The position numbers and the translations under genes are program-made. The notes below the pieces were generated by a model. The model did no database searches, was not told the origin of the DNA, and saw nothing but the letters and a program-made list of their open reading frames with translations. A stretch of 64,000 nucleotides of DNA from Borreliella valaisiana VS116 (GTDB lineage: Bacteria > Spirochaetota > Spirochaetia > Borreliales > Borreliaceae), in NCBI RefSeq assembly GCF_000170955.2, contig NZ_ABCY02000001.1:1-64000 (forward strand), read 5' to 3'. Below are positions 30,306 to 40,576 of this stretch, piece by piece (position 1 is the stretch's first letter; every line of letters begins with the position of its first letter).

Positions 30306-31766
30306 ATGAAAGAAAGTGATGAGAATTCAAATATTGAGCTTTTTGAAGTTAAATTAAAACCAATTCTAGGAATATCGCCCAAAGTTTACGTATTTCTTAC
30401 AACGATAATACTACTTTTAAGTTTAATATCAATTTTAATAATCATACCTAAGTTTAAAAATCCAGGAGCATATTTAAAAATAAATTCTAATATTGAAAAT
30501 ACTTACATCTATTTAAACGAAAAATATATCGGCAGAACTCCACTTAAAAAATATATAAATGCCACTGAAGGAATTATTAAAGCAAAAAGGATGGGATTTA
30601 AAACCTACGAACAAAACATAAAAATTCACAATAAATTTTTTGGAAGCTACAATTTACAAATAAATTTAGAGCTGGTTGATCCTGAAAAGATCATTAAACA
30701 AAGACAAAAAGAGCTCTCTATAATGGTGAGAATAAAAAATATTAATGAAAATACAAAATTAATTCCTGTATTTTCATTAATATCTAGTGAGCTCAAAGAA
30801 CATCCCCAATACATTAAAAAATTTCTAAAAGACTCAATACCTCACTTAAATTCAATCGAAATGTTTAAAGATTTTCTAAACTCATACAAATTAGTGTATT
30901 CAATAGATCAAAACAATAGTAATCAAGAAATATGGAACTCTCTAAAAACAAATTTTGATTTAGAAAATAGAGCTATCTTTTGGTTTTTAGAAAATTTAGA
31001 CAAAGATCTGAAAATACTAACAAAAGATAAGCCTTGGGTTAAAACATTAACCAAAACTCTAGACAATGAAAATATTCAATTAATTTCCAAAAATGAAAAA
31101 ATTAACATAAAGTTACCTGGATTTAAAAAAATAAACTCAAATAAAATCGAGAAAATTCAAAATTATGAATTAGATTCAAAAAATATTTCACTAAAATCTA
31201 CCTACAATATAAAAGAATTTCTTATTCAAGAGCAAAATGTTACAAAATATGAATATCAAGATTTTTTAAAAGAAAATCCAAAATGGACATTAAATAACAA
31301 AGAAAGTTTAATAAAAGAACAGCTTGTGGATGAAAATTATCTTAAAAATTTTAATCAAATAGGCTTAAATGAAGCTATCACGGGAATATCTTATTTTTCA
31401 GCATTAGAATATGCCAACTGGTACTCTAAAAAACTTCCCGACGGATTCAAAGCAAGACTTCCCATATCACAAGAATGGGAATTATATCAAAAAGAACCAA
31501 ACAAAAAACCATTAAATATCAATGAAATATCAAAAAAAGTTGGATTTTGGAATTTAATGCAAAATTCGTCTTTTAACGATATTGCAATATTCAAAAATGA
31601 AAAAAATTTTTATAACGAAAATTCAAATTTTTATTCATTAATAACAGAAATTAGAACATACTCTCATCAAAATAATAACTTACTCAATCCATCAACTAAA
31701 GCTTCTTTTTTGAAGAATTGGAGTTCTCCAAACATTGGCTTTAGATTGATTGTATCAAAGGAATAG
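30306..31766 (+). CDS. Membrane-anchored PEGA and formylglycine-generating-enzyme-like protein
   Basis: The 486-residue protein has a short cytoplasmic tail and one membrane helix (about 28-48). A PEGA domain (about 55-105) carries YLNEKYIGRTPLKKYI. After a helical middle, the C-terminal part (about 300-486) follows the FGE-sulfatase/SUMF fold: QEQNVTKYEYQDFL, SALEYANWYSKKL, ARLPISQEWELYQ and SPNIGFRLIVS. The cysteines that formylglycine-generating enzymes use are absent, so it is probably a binding or scaffold protein. It sits two bases before smpB. Confidence 0.72.
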   Translation: MKESDENSNIELFEVKLKPILGISPKVYVFLTTIILLLSLISILIIIPKFKNPGAYLKINSNIENTYIYLNEKYIGRTPLKKYINATEGIIKAKRMGFKTYEQNIKIHNKFFGSYNLQINLELVDPEKIIKQRQKELSIMVRIKNINENTKLIPVFSLISSELKEHPQYIKKFLKDSIPHLNSIEMFKDFLNSYKLVYSIDQNNSNQEIWNSLKTNFDLENRAIFWFLENLDKDLKILTKDKPWVKTLTKTLDNENIQLISKNEKINIKLPGFKKINSNKIEKIQNYELDSKNISLKSTYNIKEFLIQEQNVTKYEYQDFLKENPKWTLNNKESLIKEQLVDENYLKNFNQIGLNEAITGISYFSALEYANWYSKKLPDGFKARLPISQEWELYQKEPNKKPLNINEISKKVGFWNLMQNSSFNDIAIFKNEKNFYNENSNFYSLITEIRTYSHQNNNLLNPSTKASFLKNWSSPNIGFRLIVSKE

Positions 31767-31768
31767 AT

Positions 31769-32221
31769 TTGAAGACAAACGATTTGTTTCTTGAAAACAA
31801 AAAGGCAAAATTCAATTACTTTATTGAAGAGAAAATAAGTTGTGGAATAGTACTGCAAGGAACCGAAGTGAAATCAATAAAAGCAAAGAAATTATCATTT
31901 AATAATAGCTTTGCAAGCATAAAAAAAGAAGAATTGTGGCTTGAAAACTTGCACGTATCAAAATATAAAGAAGGAAATATCTTCAATCATGATGAATTAA
32001 GACCCAGAAAACTTCTAATAAGAAAACAGGAATTACAAAGACTGAAAAAATTTAAAGAAAAAGAAGGATACACTTTAATTCCTATTAGCTTTTATTTAAA
32101 AAAATCGATAATTAAAGTAGAAATAGGAATATGCAAAGGAAAAAAATTGCATGATAAAAGAGAAATACTAAAACAAAAAAGCATGAAAAAAGAGCTTAGT
32201 AGAGAAATAAAATATAAATAA
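31769..32221 (+). CDS. smpB: SsrA-binding protein SmpB
   Basis: The 150-residue protein matches SmpB: KAKFNYFIEEKISCGIVLQG at the N-terminus, then GTEVKSIKAKKLSF, ASIKKEELWLENLHVSKYKE, and a basic tail after KKLHDKRE. It brings tmRNA to stalled ribosomes. The tmRNA gene is at 47443-47801 in this window. Translation starts at TTG, seven bases after AAGGA. Confidence 0.94.
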   Translation: MKTNDLFLENKKAKFNYFIEEKISCGIVLQGTEVKSIKAKKLSFNNSFASIKKEELWLENLHVSKYKEGNIFNHDELRPRKLLIRKQELQRLKKFKEKEGYTLIPISFYLKKSIIKVEIGICKGKKLHDKREILKQKSMKKELSREIKYK

Positions 32222-32242
32222 AAACTCTGATTTTTCAATTAC

Positions 32243-32284
32243 AATGAGTAATCACAATACAAAATTGCAATCACTCATTTTTAT
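32243..32284. terminator. Probable bidirectional terminator between smpB and p13
   Basis: AATGAGT at 32243-32249 pairs with ACTCATT at 32273-32279, and the second arm runs into a T-run for the plus strand. The 23-base loop contains partly complementary bases. Location between two convergent genes supports a terminator, but the stem is short. Confidence 0.4.
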
Positions 32285-32296
32285 AATAAAATAAAA

Positions 32297-32833
32297 TTAA
32301 TAACTTTTCTTGAAAGACAGTTCAAACCCAAGAGCACTAGCTTGACCTATATTGACATCAAAATTAGGCTCAAATCCTCCCAAAGCTATATTAAGGCTAT
32401 TTTTCAGCTTCTTATTATAACTATTGGCAAATGTAAATGGAAGAATAATTTCTGTTAATCTTGTCACAGTCATAGTAAGCATACCTGCCAACATCATTCC
32501 CTTACCCCAAGTCCATTTAAAAGCAACTTTTTTAGCATTATTACCTAAAGCTTTAATATCTAAATAAGCTCCCGTAAGTATTAACCCTATACCAACTGCA
32601 TCAAATCCAAGAATAAGAGAACCCCCAAGAATATCTCCTTGAACAAAAGAACCTATCCCAAACCCTAAAAAAAGGTTCAATAAAAATGGTACAATAGGAT
32701 CTTTCTTGTTAGTTTCATAAGCCAAAAGTTTTTCTCCCGCCCCCAGATTAAAATCACTTTTAGAATCATAAGCTTGAGCAAAGCTAGAAAAAACACAAAA
32801 GGTTACCAAAACAAAAATTAAAAATTTATTCAT
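32297..32833 (-). CDS. p13: Outer-membrane channel protein P13
   Basis: The 178-residue protein is recognised as the Borrelia P13 porin (BB0034). It has a signal peptide ending at AQA (about residue 21), a polar exposed stretch, and three hydrophobic segments (about 50-70, 77-95 and 106-125). The C-terminus ends in GFELSFKKSY. P13 is known to form channels and to be trimmed at both ends, the C-terminal cut being made by CtpA. A GAAGGGG ribosome site and a TAACAT -10-like box precede it. It is a single gene with its own promoter. Confidence 0.88.
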   Translation of the reverse strand: MNKFLIFVLVTFCVFSSFAQAYDSKSDFNLGAGEKLLAYETNKKDPIVPFLLNLFLGFGIGSFVQGDILGGSLILGFDAVGIGLILTGAYLDIKALGNNAKKVAFKWTWGKGMMLAGMLTMTVTRLTEIILPFTFANSYNKKLKNSLNIALGGFEPNFDVNIGQASALGFELSFKKSY

Positions 32834-32900
32834 AAAAACCCCTTCATTAAAACTGGTACTATGTTAGCATATTAATGAAATTTAAAAAAGGTTTTTAAAA

Positions 32901-34781
32901 CTATTTAAATTTAACTTTTTTCAAATTGTTGCCTGAAATTCGCTTCCCAATAGAGCTTCTTGATTTGACTATAAAATTCGTAATTTCAATTCTTTTAACA
33001 ATGTCTTTATTTGTAGAAAATTCTACAAATTTAGGGCTTAATGAAAAATCTACAAATTCATCATTTTCTCCCAAAAATTCATAGACTTTATCTGTAATAA
33101 ATTTATCTATTTTAAATCTTTTAACATAATAAAAATTGTCAAGCTTATTAAGATAAATTATTGAAAATATTTGTTCTTTTGAATTATTTACATCATAAAC
33201 CAAAGCACATACATTTTTTTTATCTATAAATGCCTTATCTTCAATATTTTTAAGAACATAGCTATTTTCCCTAAAAATCAATATTTTATCATAATAACTA
33301 GCATTTCCAATAAACTCACCACCAAAAAGACTAGTTCCTACAAAACCTTCTGCCAAGTTCAAATAAACTTTCATATTCTTTGTAGCTATTTCTTTTACAC
33401 TCTTTGATTTGATTAAAGAAATTTCGGTTTTCCTTTGATGCTCTTTAGAATACTTTGCAAGTAATAAATCAATAAAGTTTATTGAATATCCCCTTATTGA
33501 AGAAATACTGCTATTTACACTCTTTAATTCTTTATTTAAAATTTTAATATCCTTGGAATTTTTATCAATATCAAAAAGACTTATTTTTCTAATTGGAATC
33601 TTAAGCAAATTTTCAACATCTTCTTTAAAAACTTCCCTTGAAAAAGATTCTTTATAGCTTAAAACCTCCGACAATATTATATTTACAATATTTTCTTCTT
33701 TAGAAATTGTTTCAAGAAGTTTATAAATCTTTTTTTCAATAAAAATTTGCTCTAGTGTTTTATAAAATATTTTTTCAAGAATTTTACTTCTTTGTAATTC
33801 AAGTTCCATTTTTAAAATTTTTTGAAGATGGGCTGCATGAAATTTAATAAGATCTTTAATGGTATAAACAACAGGATACCTCTCACTAAGCAATAATAAA
33901 TTAACAGAAATTGATATCTGGCAATTTGTATAATGATATAACTTTTCAATCACTTCGCTTGCATAAACACCTCGCGGCAAAGATAGTTCTATGGCCACAT
34001 TCTCAGCAGTAAAATCATTAATACTTGAAACTTTAATATAATTTTTTCTAATTGCTTTCTCAATTGAAGATATCAAGCTCTCAGTAGTCTCACCAAAAGG
34101 TAATTCCCTTATTACAATTGTTTTTTCATCTATAGTTTCAATTTTAGCTCTAACTAAAACTTTACCGTTACCATCAGCATATTCATTAACATCAACTATT
34201 CCTCCTGTTGGAAAATCAGGATATATATCGTAAGTCTCTCCAAGAAGCTCGCTCTTTACTGCATTTAAAATTTCATTAAAATTGTGAGGCAATATTTTAG
34301 CTGCCATTCCAACAGCAATTCCCTCACCTCCCTGAATTAAAATAACAGGAATTTTTGCAGGATAAAGCAAAGGTTCATTATTTCTTCCATCATAAGAAGA
34401 TTCATAAATTGTTATCTCTTTGCTATAAAGAACATCAAAAGCTAAAGGTGTTAATCTGCACTCAATATATCGAGAAGCAGAAGCGGGATCACCTGTAAAC
34501 AAATTACCAAAATTGCCCTGCTTTTCAATAAATAAATCTTTGTTGGCAATATTAACAAGAGCCTCATAAATTGACGTATCACCATGAGGATGATATTTCA
34601 TTGTATTACCAACAACATTTGCAACTTTATGAAAATTACCGTCATGCATTTCAAAAAGAGAATGTATAATTCTTCTTTGTACTGGTTTAAATCCATCAAC
34701 AACACTAGCAATAGCACGATCTTTAATAACATAAGATGAATATTGCAAAAAATTATCTTTAAGTACAGTTCTAATATCCAT
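32901..34781 (-). CDS. parC: Topoisomerase IV subunit A
   Basis: The 626-residue protein starts with the GyrA/ParC cleavage domain: VVDGFKPVQRRI (near residue 27), KYHPHGDTSIYEA (near 62) and the catalytic Tyr105 in SASRYIECRL. A C-terminal region of only about 130 residues follows the coiled coil, shorter than in GyrA, which fits ParC. It overlaps the last base of parE, so the two subunits are translationally coupled. It unlinks daughter chromosomes, which matters for this linear genome's replicated hairpin-ended forms. Confidence 0.92.
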   Translation of the reverse strand: MDIRTVLKDNFLQYSSYVIKDRAIASVVDGFKPVQRRIIHSLFEMHDGNFHKVANVVGNTMKYHPHGDTSIYEALVNIANKDLFIEKQGNFGNLFTGDPASASRYIECRLTPLAFDVLYSKEITIYESSYDGRNNEPLLYPAKIPVILIQGGEGIAVGMAAKILPHNFNEILNAVKSELLGETYDIYPDFPTGGIVDVNEYADGNGKVLVRAKIETIDEKTIVIRELPFGETTESLISSIEKAIRKNYIKVSSINDFTAENVAIELSLPRGVYASEVIEKLYHYTNCQISISVNLLLLSERYPVVYTIKDLIKFHAAHLQKILKMELELQRSKILEKIFYKTLEQIFIEKKIYKLLETISKEENIVNIILSEVLSYKESFSREVFKEDVENLLKIPIRKISLFDIDKNSKDIKILNKELKSVNSSISSIRGYSINFIDLLLAKYSKEHQRKTEISLIKSKSVKEIATKNMKVYLNLAEGFVGTSLFGGEFIGNASYYDKILIFRENSYVLKNIEDKAFIDKKNVCALVYDVNNSKEQIFSIIYLNKLDNFYYVKRFKIDKFITDKVYEFLGENDEFVDFSLSPKFVEFSTNKDIVKRIEITNFIVKSRSSIGKRISGNNLKKVKFK

Positions 34782-36580
34782 TAGATCAAATTCTCCATAA
34801 TAAAATTCCGCCTCTCAGGAGTATTTTGCCCCATATAAAACCTCAATTTCTCTTTTATTTCTTTAATATTAAAAAGATCCACTTTTGTAAGTTTAATGCT
34901 CTTAATATCAATAAAACCTTTAAATTCATTTGGAGAAATTTCACCAAGGCCTTTAAACCTTGTTACTTCACATCCCCCCTTAAGCTCAAGAATAGCTTTT
35001 TGTTTTTCCTCCTCAGAATAACAATAGATAGTGTTTTTTTTGTTCCTAACCCTAAAAAGAGGAGTTTCTAAAATATACATATGGCCATTTAAAATTAAAT
35101 CTTCAAAAAAAGTCAAGAAAAAAGTTAACAACAAGTTTCTAATATGAAATCCATCAAAATCTGCATCGGTTGCTATTACAACCTTATTGTACCTTAAATT
35201 TTCAATTGATTCTTCAATGCCAAGAGCCACCATCATATTATAAAGCTCTTCATTTTTATATATTTCAGATTTATTTTTTTCAAACATATTCTGAGGCTTC
35301 CCTCGAAGAGAAAATATAGCCTGAGTATAAACATCTCTACAAGATACCATTGAACCCGTTGCAGAATCACCTTCTGTTAAGAAGATCATGGTTTGTTCTG
35401 ACTGCTCACTGCTGCCATTAAAATGAAACTTGCAATCCTTAAGTTTAGGAATTTTAAAAGATATTTTCTTTGCTCTCTCCCTTGCTTCTTTTCTCACACT
35501 ACTTAGCTCTTTCCGAAGTCGTTCATTGTCAACTACTTTTTTCTCAATCAATTTTGCAAGTATTTTATCTTTGTACAAAATTTCAGAAATTATCTTTTGC
35601 ACTTCCTTTGCAACATTACCTCTAGTTTCAATATTTCCAAGCTTATTCTTAGTTTGGCTTTCAAATATTGGGTCTTTAATTTTAACAGAAAGAGTTGCAA
35701 CAAGCCCTTCCCTAATATCTGTTGACGAATATGTTTTTTTAAGAAAATCGTTAATAGCTCTTACAAAGCCTTCCCTAAAACCAGTCTGGTGGGTGCCTCC
35801 ATCGTTGGTATATTGACCATTAACAAATGAAAAATAAGTCTCCCCATAATTATTTGTATGAGAAAAAGCAAATTCTAAGGTTTTACTAGAATAGTAAACA
35901 ATATCATAAAGCAAATCATCACTTTTAATTTCTGAATTCAAAAAATCTAAAAGACCGTTTTTGGATTCAAAAATTTGATTATTATAGTTTATTATAAGTC
36001 CTTTATTCAAACAAACATAATGAAAAAATCTTCTCTTCAGAAAATCTTCACTGTAAGAATATTTTCCAAATATCTCTGAATCTGCTAAAAACTCAACATA
36101 AGTACCGTCTTTATCAGAAGATTCTATTTCTTTAGATTCCAATAAGTTTCCCTTAGAAAACAACGCCTCAAAAGATTTGCCATTTCTTGTTGACCTTACT
36201 AGAAATTTTGAACTTAAGGCATTAACCGCCTTGGTTCCAACACCATTAAGCCCTACAGAAAATTGAAAAACATCATCATTATACTTGGCTCCGGTATTAA
36301 TAACTGAAACGCTCTCAACAACTTTTCCAAGAGGAATTCCTCTTCCATAATCCCTAATAGCAATAAGATTATTTTCTTTTCTTATAAAAATTTCATTTCC
36401 ATAACCCATAATAAACTCATCAATTGAATTGTCTATTATCTCTTTAATTAAAACATAAATACCATCATCAATATTAGAACCATCTCCTAAACGTCCAATA
36501 TACATACCAGATCTTAATCTAATGTGTTCAAGGGAAGATAGAGTGATTATTTTACTTTCATCATAATTTTGAGTCTTCAT
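34781..36580 (-). CDS. parE: Topoisomerase IV subunit B
   Basis: The 599-residue protein has the GHKL ATPase (EIIDNSIDEF, RDYGRGIPLG, GLNGVGTKAVNAL), then the TOPRIM domain with FLTEGDSATGS and VVIATDADFDGFHIRN. It hydrolyses ATP to drive strand passage with ParC. The short length without an insert in the TOPRIM domain fits ParE or a Gram-positive-type GyrB; the pairing with parC favours ParE. It follows plsC by 20 bases. Confidence 0.92.
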   Translation of the reverse strand: MKTQNYDESKIITLSSLEHIRLRSGMYIGRLGDGSNIDDGIYVLIKEIIDNSIDEFIMGYGNEIFIRKENNLIAIRDYGRGIPLGKVVESVSVINTGAKYNDDVFQFSVGLNGVGTKAVNALSSKFLVRSTRNGKSFEALFSKGNLLESKEIESSDKDGTYVEFLADSEIFGKYSYSEDFLKRRFFHYVCLNKGLIINYNNQIFESKNGLLDFLNSEIKSDDLLYDIVYYSSKTLEFAFSHTNNYGETYFSFVNGQYTNDGGTHQTGFREGFVRAINDFLKKTYSSTDIREGLVATLSVKIKDPIFESQTKNKLGNIETRGNVAKEVQKIISEILYKDKILAKLIEKKVVDNERLRKELSSVRKEARERAKKISFKIPKLKDCKFHFNGSSEQSEQTMIFLTEGDSATGSMVSCRDVYTQAIFSLRGKPQNMFEKNKSEIYKNEELYNMMVALGIEESIENLRYNKVVIATDADFDGFHIRNLLLTFFLTFFEDLILNGHMYILETPLFRVRNKKNTIYCYSEEEKQKAILELKGGCEVTRFKGLGEISPNEFKGFIDIKSIKLTKVDLFNIKEIKEKLRFYMGQNTPERRNFIMENLI

Positions 36581-36600
36581 CTAAATCCTTGCTTTATAAA

Positions 36601-37338
36601 TTAAACTTTAATAGTTTCAAGTTTTTTAACTATTTTATCTCTAATAATACTAGTAAGATTTTCTTTTTCATATTCACTTAATTTTAAAATATCTATCAAA
36701 GGATGGACATGAATATAAACAGATAGTCCAGAATTAAAAATGATATTTTTAATGAAAAAGTTATTAGTATTATAAAGAGTAACAGGAAGAATAGATGTTC
36801 CTGTCTTTAATGCCATCTTAATTGCACCCTTTTTAAAAACTTTAGTATCTCCCCCTCTATTTCTAGTCCCTTCAGGGAAAATTCCAATAGATCTACCCTC
36901 TCTCATAACCTTTATTGCCTTAGCCTCAGCAGCAGCAGCAGATCTTATACTCTTTCTATTAACGAAAATAGCGCCCATAACAATTAAGCCAATATTTACA
37001 AAAGGAACTCTTAGCAAAGAATGTTTTGCCAATATTACAAATGGATTATTAAAAGTATAAATAAAAATTAAAGGATCCATAGCCGCAATATGATTTCCCA
37101 TTATTACTACATTGCTTTTTTGGGGAATATTTTCAGAACCCGTAACAATAATTTTAATTCCAGCAAGCCATAAACCAATCTTAATGCAAGCCCGCATCAT
37201 AATAAAACTAAATCTTATAACATAACGCTCAAGTAAAAAAATTTTACAAACCAAGTAAAAAGGAAATAAAAAAAAAACTAAAATCAAAAAGAACAATAAA
37301 ACATTAAAATAAGCTATAACACTTCTCAATATTTTCAT
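36601..37338 (-). CDS. plsC: 1-acyl-sn-glycerol-3-phosphate acyltransferase
   Basis: The 245-residue protein has an N-terminal membrane helix and the acyltransferase HxxxxD motif in MGNHIAAMDPL (near residue 80). FPEGTRNRGGD follows near 153. PlsC adds the second fatty acid to make phosphatidic acid at the membrane. It lies between a lipoprotein gene (eight bases upstream) and parE. Confidence 0.9.
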   Translation of the reverse strand: MKILRSVIAYFNVLLFFLILVFFLFPFYLVCKIFLLERYVIRFSFIMMRACIKIGLWLAGIKIIVTGSENIPQKSNVVIMGNHIAAMDPLIFIYTFNNPFVILAKHSLLRVPFVNIGLIVMGAIFVNRKSIRSAAAAEAKAIKVMREGRSIGIFPEGTRNRGGDTKVFKKGAIKMALKTGTSILPVTLYNTNNFFIKNIIFNSGLSVYIHVHPLIDILKLSEYEKENLTSIIRDKIVKKLETIKV

Positions 37339-37346
37339 AAAAACTA

Positions 37347-38879
37347 TTATCCTATTTTTTCTATTCGCTCAAGTTTTAATTTCTGCCCTTTAACTAAGCT
37401 TACATCATCTTTTAAAATTTTAATAGGATTAAGAATGATTGTAGAAAATTTTTGCTTTTGAACAACTCTCTCGTTATGTTCAAGAAAAAAAGATTCAACA
37501 ATCTTATAACTACCCATATCAATTTCATATTCAAGAACAAAATTATTTTTTAAAGGGAAAATATTAAAAATTCCATAATAAATTTTATTCTCATCAATAT
37601 AAGTTAAATGGGGGTAAGAAAAATCATAAATTTTGTCCTTATACACGTAATTTCCACTAGGAATAAAATAAATATTATTATCCTTTTTTTTAACGTTTAA
37701 GATATTTTCATCAAATCTCTTAAATGCACCTGAAAATCCACTGTTATCATAAGAATTTGTACTAGTGTCAATTTTGATTTCAATATTTTCTTTATCTACA
37801 ATTTTTATCCAAAAATTGTAGACTATCAAATCTGAAAAAAGAGACTTCGCGCTAACATTAAGGGTGTTGTAAGCCGGTTTTGAAATATATTCAATCTTTG
37901 CAACTTCTTGAGAATTTTTTCTAAAAAGATTAATCTCACTTGATTGCTTTTCAAAAGACAAAAATAAAACATCATCAATATCTTTGCCCTGTTTTTTATT
38001 ATAATCATGGAAGTCGTACCAAACTCCATGCAAAAATCTATAAACTTCATCTTTGCTTAAATTTTTCAAAGTTTTATAAATATTATTATCAATTTTTCCA
38101 ACTTTTTCACTCACATAAGAAAGATAATATTTACCCTGAACATGAGAATATTCATATTTTTCAATTTTGCTGATTATTAAATCTTCTCCCACCTTTTCAT
38201 ATTTTTCTAAAGAAATAGGATAGCTTTCTCTTGATCTGTTTTCTTCGTAAGCTGAAGATCTTGTATACTTATTAATAATAACAGTGCCATTAACTTTTTC
38301 AAAAAATATTGGTTTATAAGAAGACACATCATTTAAAACAGATTTTTGAAAAACGTACAAAACAGATTTATCTTTTAAAAATCCTTGAACAACTATATTA
38401 AAATCATAATCGCCCGTAATATCCTCAAGATACATATTATAAGAATTTTTTGGGTCAATATCTATTTGGGTTTTAAAAAGAATCGTTCCAACCTTAATTT
38501 TAGGATCAAAACCAATGATAAACAAATACGCATTAAGATTTGAAAAATTTTGAGCTAAAACTACCTGTTCAAAATAAACGTCTAAATTTAAATTTTCTTG
38601 CTGAACCACAAGAATCTTATAACCTTTTAAATCTATAATATCTCCAAAAAAATCTTCCATTTTGTTAATTTCCAAAACATTAGAACTTAAATTCTCGATC
38701 TTGGGAGTAGATTTTACATCCTTGTTAAAAACAATAAAATCTTTGCTTACTTTGGAACAAGCAAATAATATAAAAAAAAAGAATAAAAACAAAAATCTAT
38801 AAAAATAATTATAAAACCGGATCAATTCTTTACTAAAATTAATTACACTAGCACCCAAAACCTTTATCATAGTATTCAT
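37347..38879 (-). CDS. Lipoprotein with a predicted C-terminal beta-barrel (pallilysin-related type)
   Basis: The 510-residue protein has a long basic/hydrophobic leader ending in the lipobox ILFAC, with Cys near residue 41. The rest is strand-rich. The last third (about 300-500), with [31 protein letters not shown] and [14 protein letters not shown], looks like a lipocalin-type barrel. I associate this gene with proteins annotated as pallilysin-related in Borrelia, but that link is from memory and weak. No protease motif (HExxH) is seen. It is three bases after the PpiD/SurA-like gene. Confidence 0.6.
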   Translation of the reverse strand: MNTMIKVLGASVINFSKELIRFYNYFYRFLFLFFFFILFACSKVSKDFIVFNKDVKSTPKIENLSSNVLEINKMEDFFGDIIDLKGYKILVVQQENLNLDVYFEQVVLAQNFSNLNAYLFIIGFDPKIKVGTILFKTQIDIDPKNSYNMYLEDITGDYDFNIVVQGFLKDKSVLYVFQKSVLNDVSSYKPIFFEKVNGTVIINKYTRSSAYEENRSRESYPISLEKYEKVGEDLIISKIEKYEYSHVQGKYYLSYVSEKVGKIDNNIYKTLKNLSKDEVYRFLHGVWYDFHDYNKKQGKDIDDVLFLSFEKQSSEINLFRKNSQEVAKIEYISKPAYNTLNVSAKSLFSDLIVYNFWIKIVDKENIEIKIDTSTNSYDNSGFSGAFKRFDENILNVKKKDNNIYFIPSGNYVYKDKIYDFSYPHLTYIDENKIYYGIFNIFPLKNNFVLEYEIDMGSYKIVESFFLEHNERVVQKQKFSTIILNPIKILKDDVSLVKGQKLKLERIEKIG

Positions 38880-38882
38880 TTC

Positions 38883-40385
38883 TTAATTTTGACTAAAGTT
38901 TTGTAAAGCAAAAAACGACTCATTAAAATTATTAACAAAATCTTTTTTATTCAATAAAAAATCTGTGATCAAACCGCTATTTGCAATGTTAAAATTGTCA
39001 AGAAGTTTTTCATTTTCGATCTCTTCTTTGAGCTGGTTAGATCTTTTTTTAGCTGAGTTAAGGAAAAACAAATAAGCTTTTTTATTCGCTACAAAAGGCT
39101 TAGACCAAGAATTTTCTTTTAATCCAAAAACAATATCATAAAAAGACTTACTATTATTAAACTCAACCAACTCTTTTAAAGTATTGGGATATATATTAAC
39201 ATTATAAGATAAATTAACAATTTCTTCTTTTAAACTAAACCGATATTTTTCAAGAGCTTGACTTAAACTGTTAAGCTTAACATCATTAAGAAAATCATTT
39301 AGCTTATTTTCCAAATAACCTTCAATAACACTTGGTTCATAAGTTTCAATATAATCTTTAACAGAATTAATATCTCGATCTGAATTTTTATCAAAATCAT
39401 GAACATTACCAAACGCCTTATATATTTGATATTCATTTTTATTTTTAATCTTAATAGGCTTGCTAAATTCACCTTCTCTTAAAGAAAAGATGGAATTTAG
39501 ATCTTCTTTCTTTTCAACATTAAGATCTAAATCAAAATAATACTTATCCAAAGAAACAACACCTTTGAAATTAGCTATATCATCTGAATAAAGCTTAGCA
39601 AGCTCTTCAAATGGAGTTTTGTTTACTAGCTTATCATAAGCATTGCGAGCATCATTCATATTTTTAAAACGAATGGACGCAAGCGATAAGTGTTTGAATA
39701 AATTTAAATTTTTCTCAGCATAAAATATTGCCTCTTTATTAGAAAAATCTTGATAAGAAAGAGAAAGATATGAAATTTGCCTTTCTACAGTACTCATATC
39801 TTTAATCGTATTAAAAAGAGAATCGGGAAATATTAAATTACTATTTAAAAAAATTTTCACATTAGAAAACAGCATATTTTCTACCATATCATCATAAATT
39901 TTAACTTTTTGATAATCAGAGGCTTTATTATATCTTTTAGAACTAAAATTTCCATTAGAATCTAAATATTCAGGGGATCTGAGTAAATTTTTATTCAACA
40001 TTTCCTTAGAAATATAAAAATTATATTTTTTTATTAAGTCAAAAAAGGCAATATCCTCAACATATTTCATAAATGCCAAATACCAAACATTGTAATCTAT
40101 ATTAATATTTTTAGCATTCCCTTGTAATCTAGAGTAAAGATTTGAATAATAATTAACATACTTGGCAAACTTACTATCTTTTTTATAGTAAATAGGTTGA
40201 CCTTTATAAGAACCAAATTTTAAACTAGATGAATTAGCATTATCAAACATACCTGGAAGTAAAGGTGCAATAATAAATCCAAAAACAATTAAGATAAGAG
40301 TAAAAATACCCCATACACCAACTTTTTTTTCTTTAGAATCAAGCACAGCTAAATCATCTTTGACTTTTCTACTTCTTTTTTGCAT
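38883..40385 (-). CDS. Membrane-anchored PpiD/SurA-like periplasmic folding factor
   Basis: The 500-residue protein has a basic cytoplasmic tail, one membrane helix (about 27-46) and a helical N-terminal SurA/PpiD-like region. A parvulin-like segment lies around 225-320: DKLVNKTPFEELAKLYSDD followed by SLREGEFSKPIKIKNKNEY. The parvulin active-site residues are not clearly kept. PpiD-type proteins help secreted outer-membrane proteins fold. First gene of a five-gene minus-strand run to parC. Confidence 0.7.
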   Translation of the reverse strand: MQKRSRKVKDDLAVLDSKEKKVGVWGIFTLILIVFGFIIAPLLPGMFDNANSSSLKFGSYKGQPIYYKKDSKFAKYVNYYSNLYSRLQGNAKNINIDYNVWYLAFMKYVEDIAFFDLIKKYNFYISKEMLNKNLLRSPEYLDSNGNFSSKRYNKASDYQKVKIYDDMVENMLFSNVKIFLNSNLIFPDSLFNTIKDMSTVERQISYLSLSYQDFSNKEAIFYAEKNLNLFKHLSLASIRFKNMNDARNAYDKLVNKTPFEELAKLYSDDIANFKGVVSLDKYYFDLDLNVEKKEDLNSIFSLREGEFSKPIKIKNKNEYQIYKAFGNVHDFDKNSDRDINSVKDYIETYEPSVIEGYLENKLNDFLNDVKLNSLSQALEKYRFSLKEEIVNLSYNVNIYPNTLKELVEFNNSKSFYDIVFGLKENSWSKPFVANKKAYLFFLNSAKKRSNQLKEEIENEKLLDNFNIANSGLITDFLLNKKDFVNNFNESFFALQNFSQN

Positions 40386-40469
40386 AACACAACCTTTAAT
40401 AAGTAAGCATACTAATAATTTAACTACTAAATTATCACAATTGGAAAATTATTGCAATTGAAATATCTA

Positions 40470-40490
40470 ACTTAAGCTGTACGCTTAAGT
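40470..40490. repeat. Inverted repeat in the divergent region upstream of cheR
   Basis: ACTTAAGC at 40470-40477 and GCTTAAGT at 40483-40490 are exact reverse complements around a five-base loop. It lies between two divergent start regions and could be an operator or a short RNA hairpin. Confidence 0.5.
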
Positions 40491-40576
40491 ATTATAGAAG
40501 TAAAAAAGAACATATTACATTTTTAGCATAAAAACAAATCACTCTGGATCAGAAAGGAGAATGAAATCAAGAGTAT

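Noticed and set aside
37347..38879. Metalloprotease function for the pallilysin-related lipoprotein
   Set aside because: No HExxH motif is present, so only a binding-type role can be considered.
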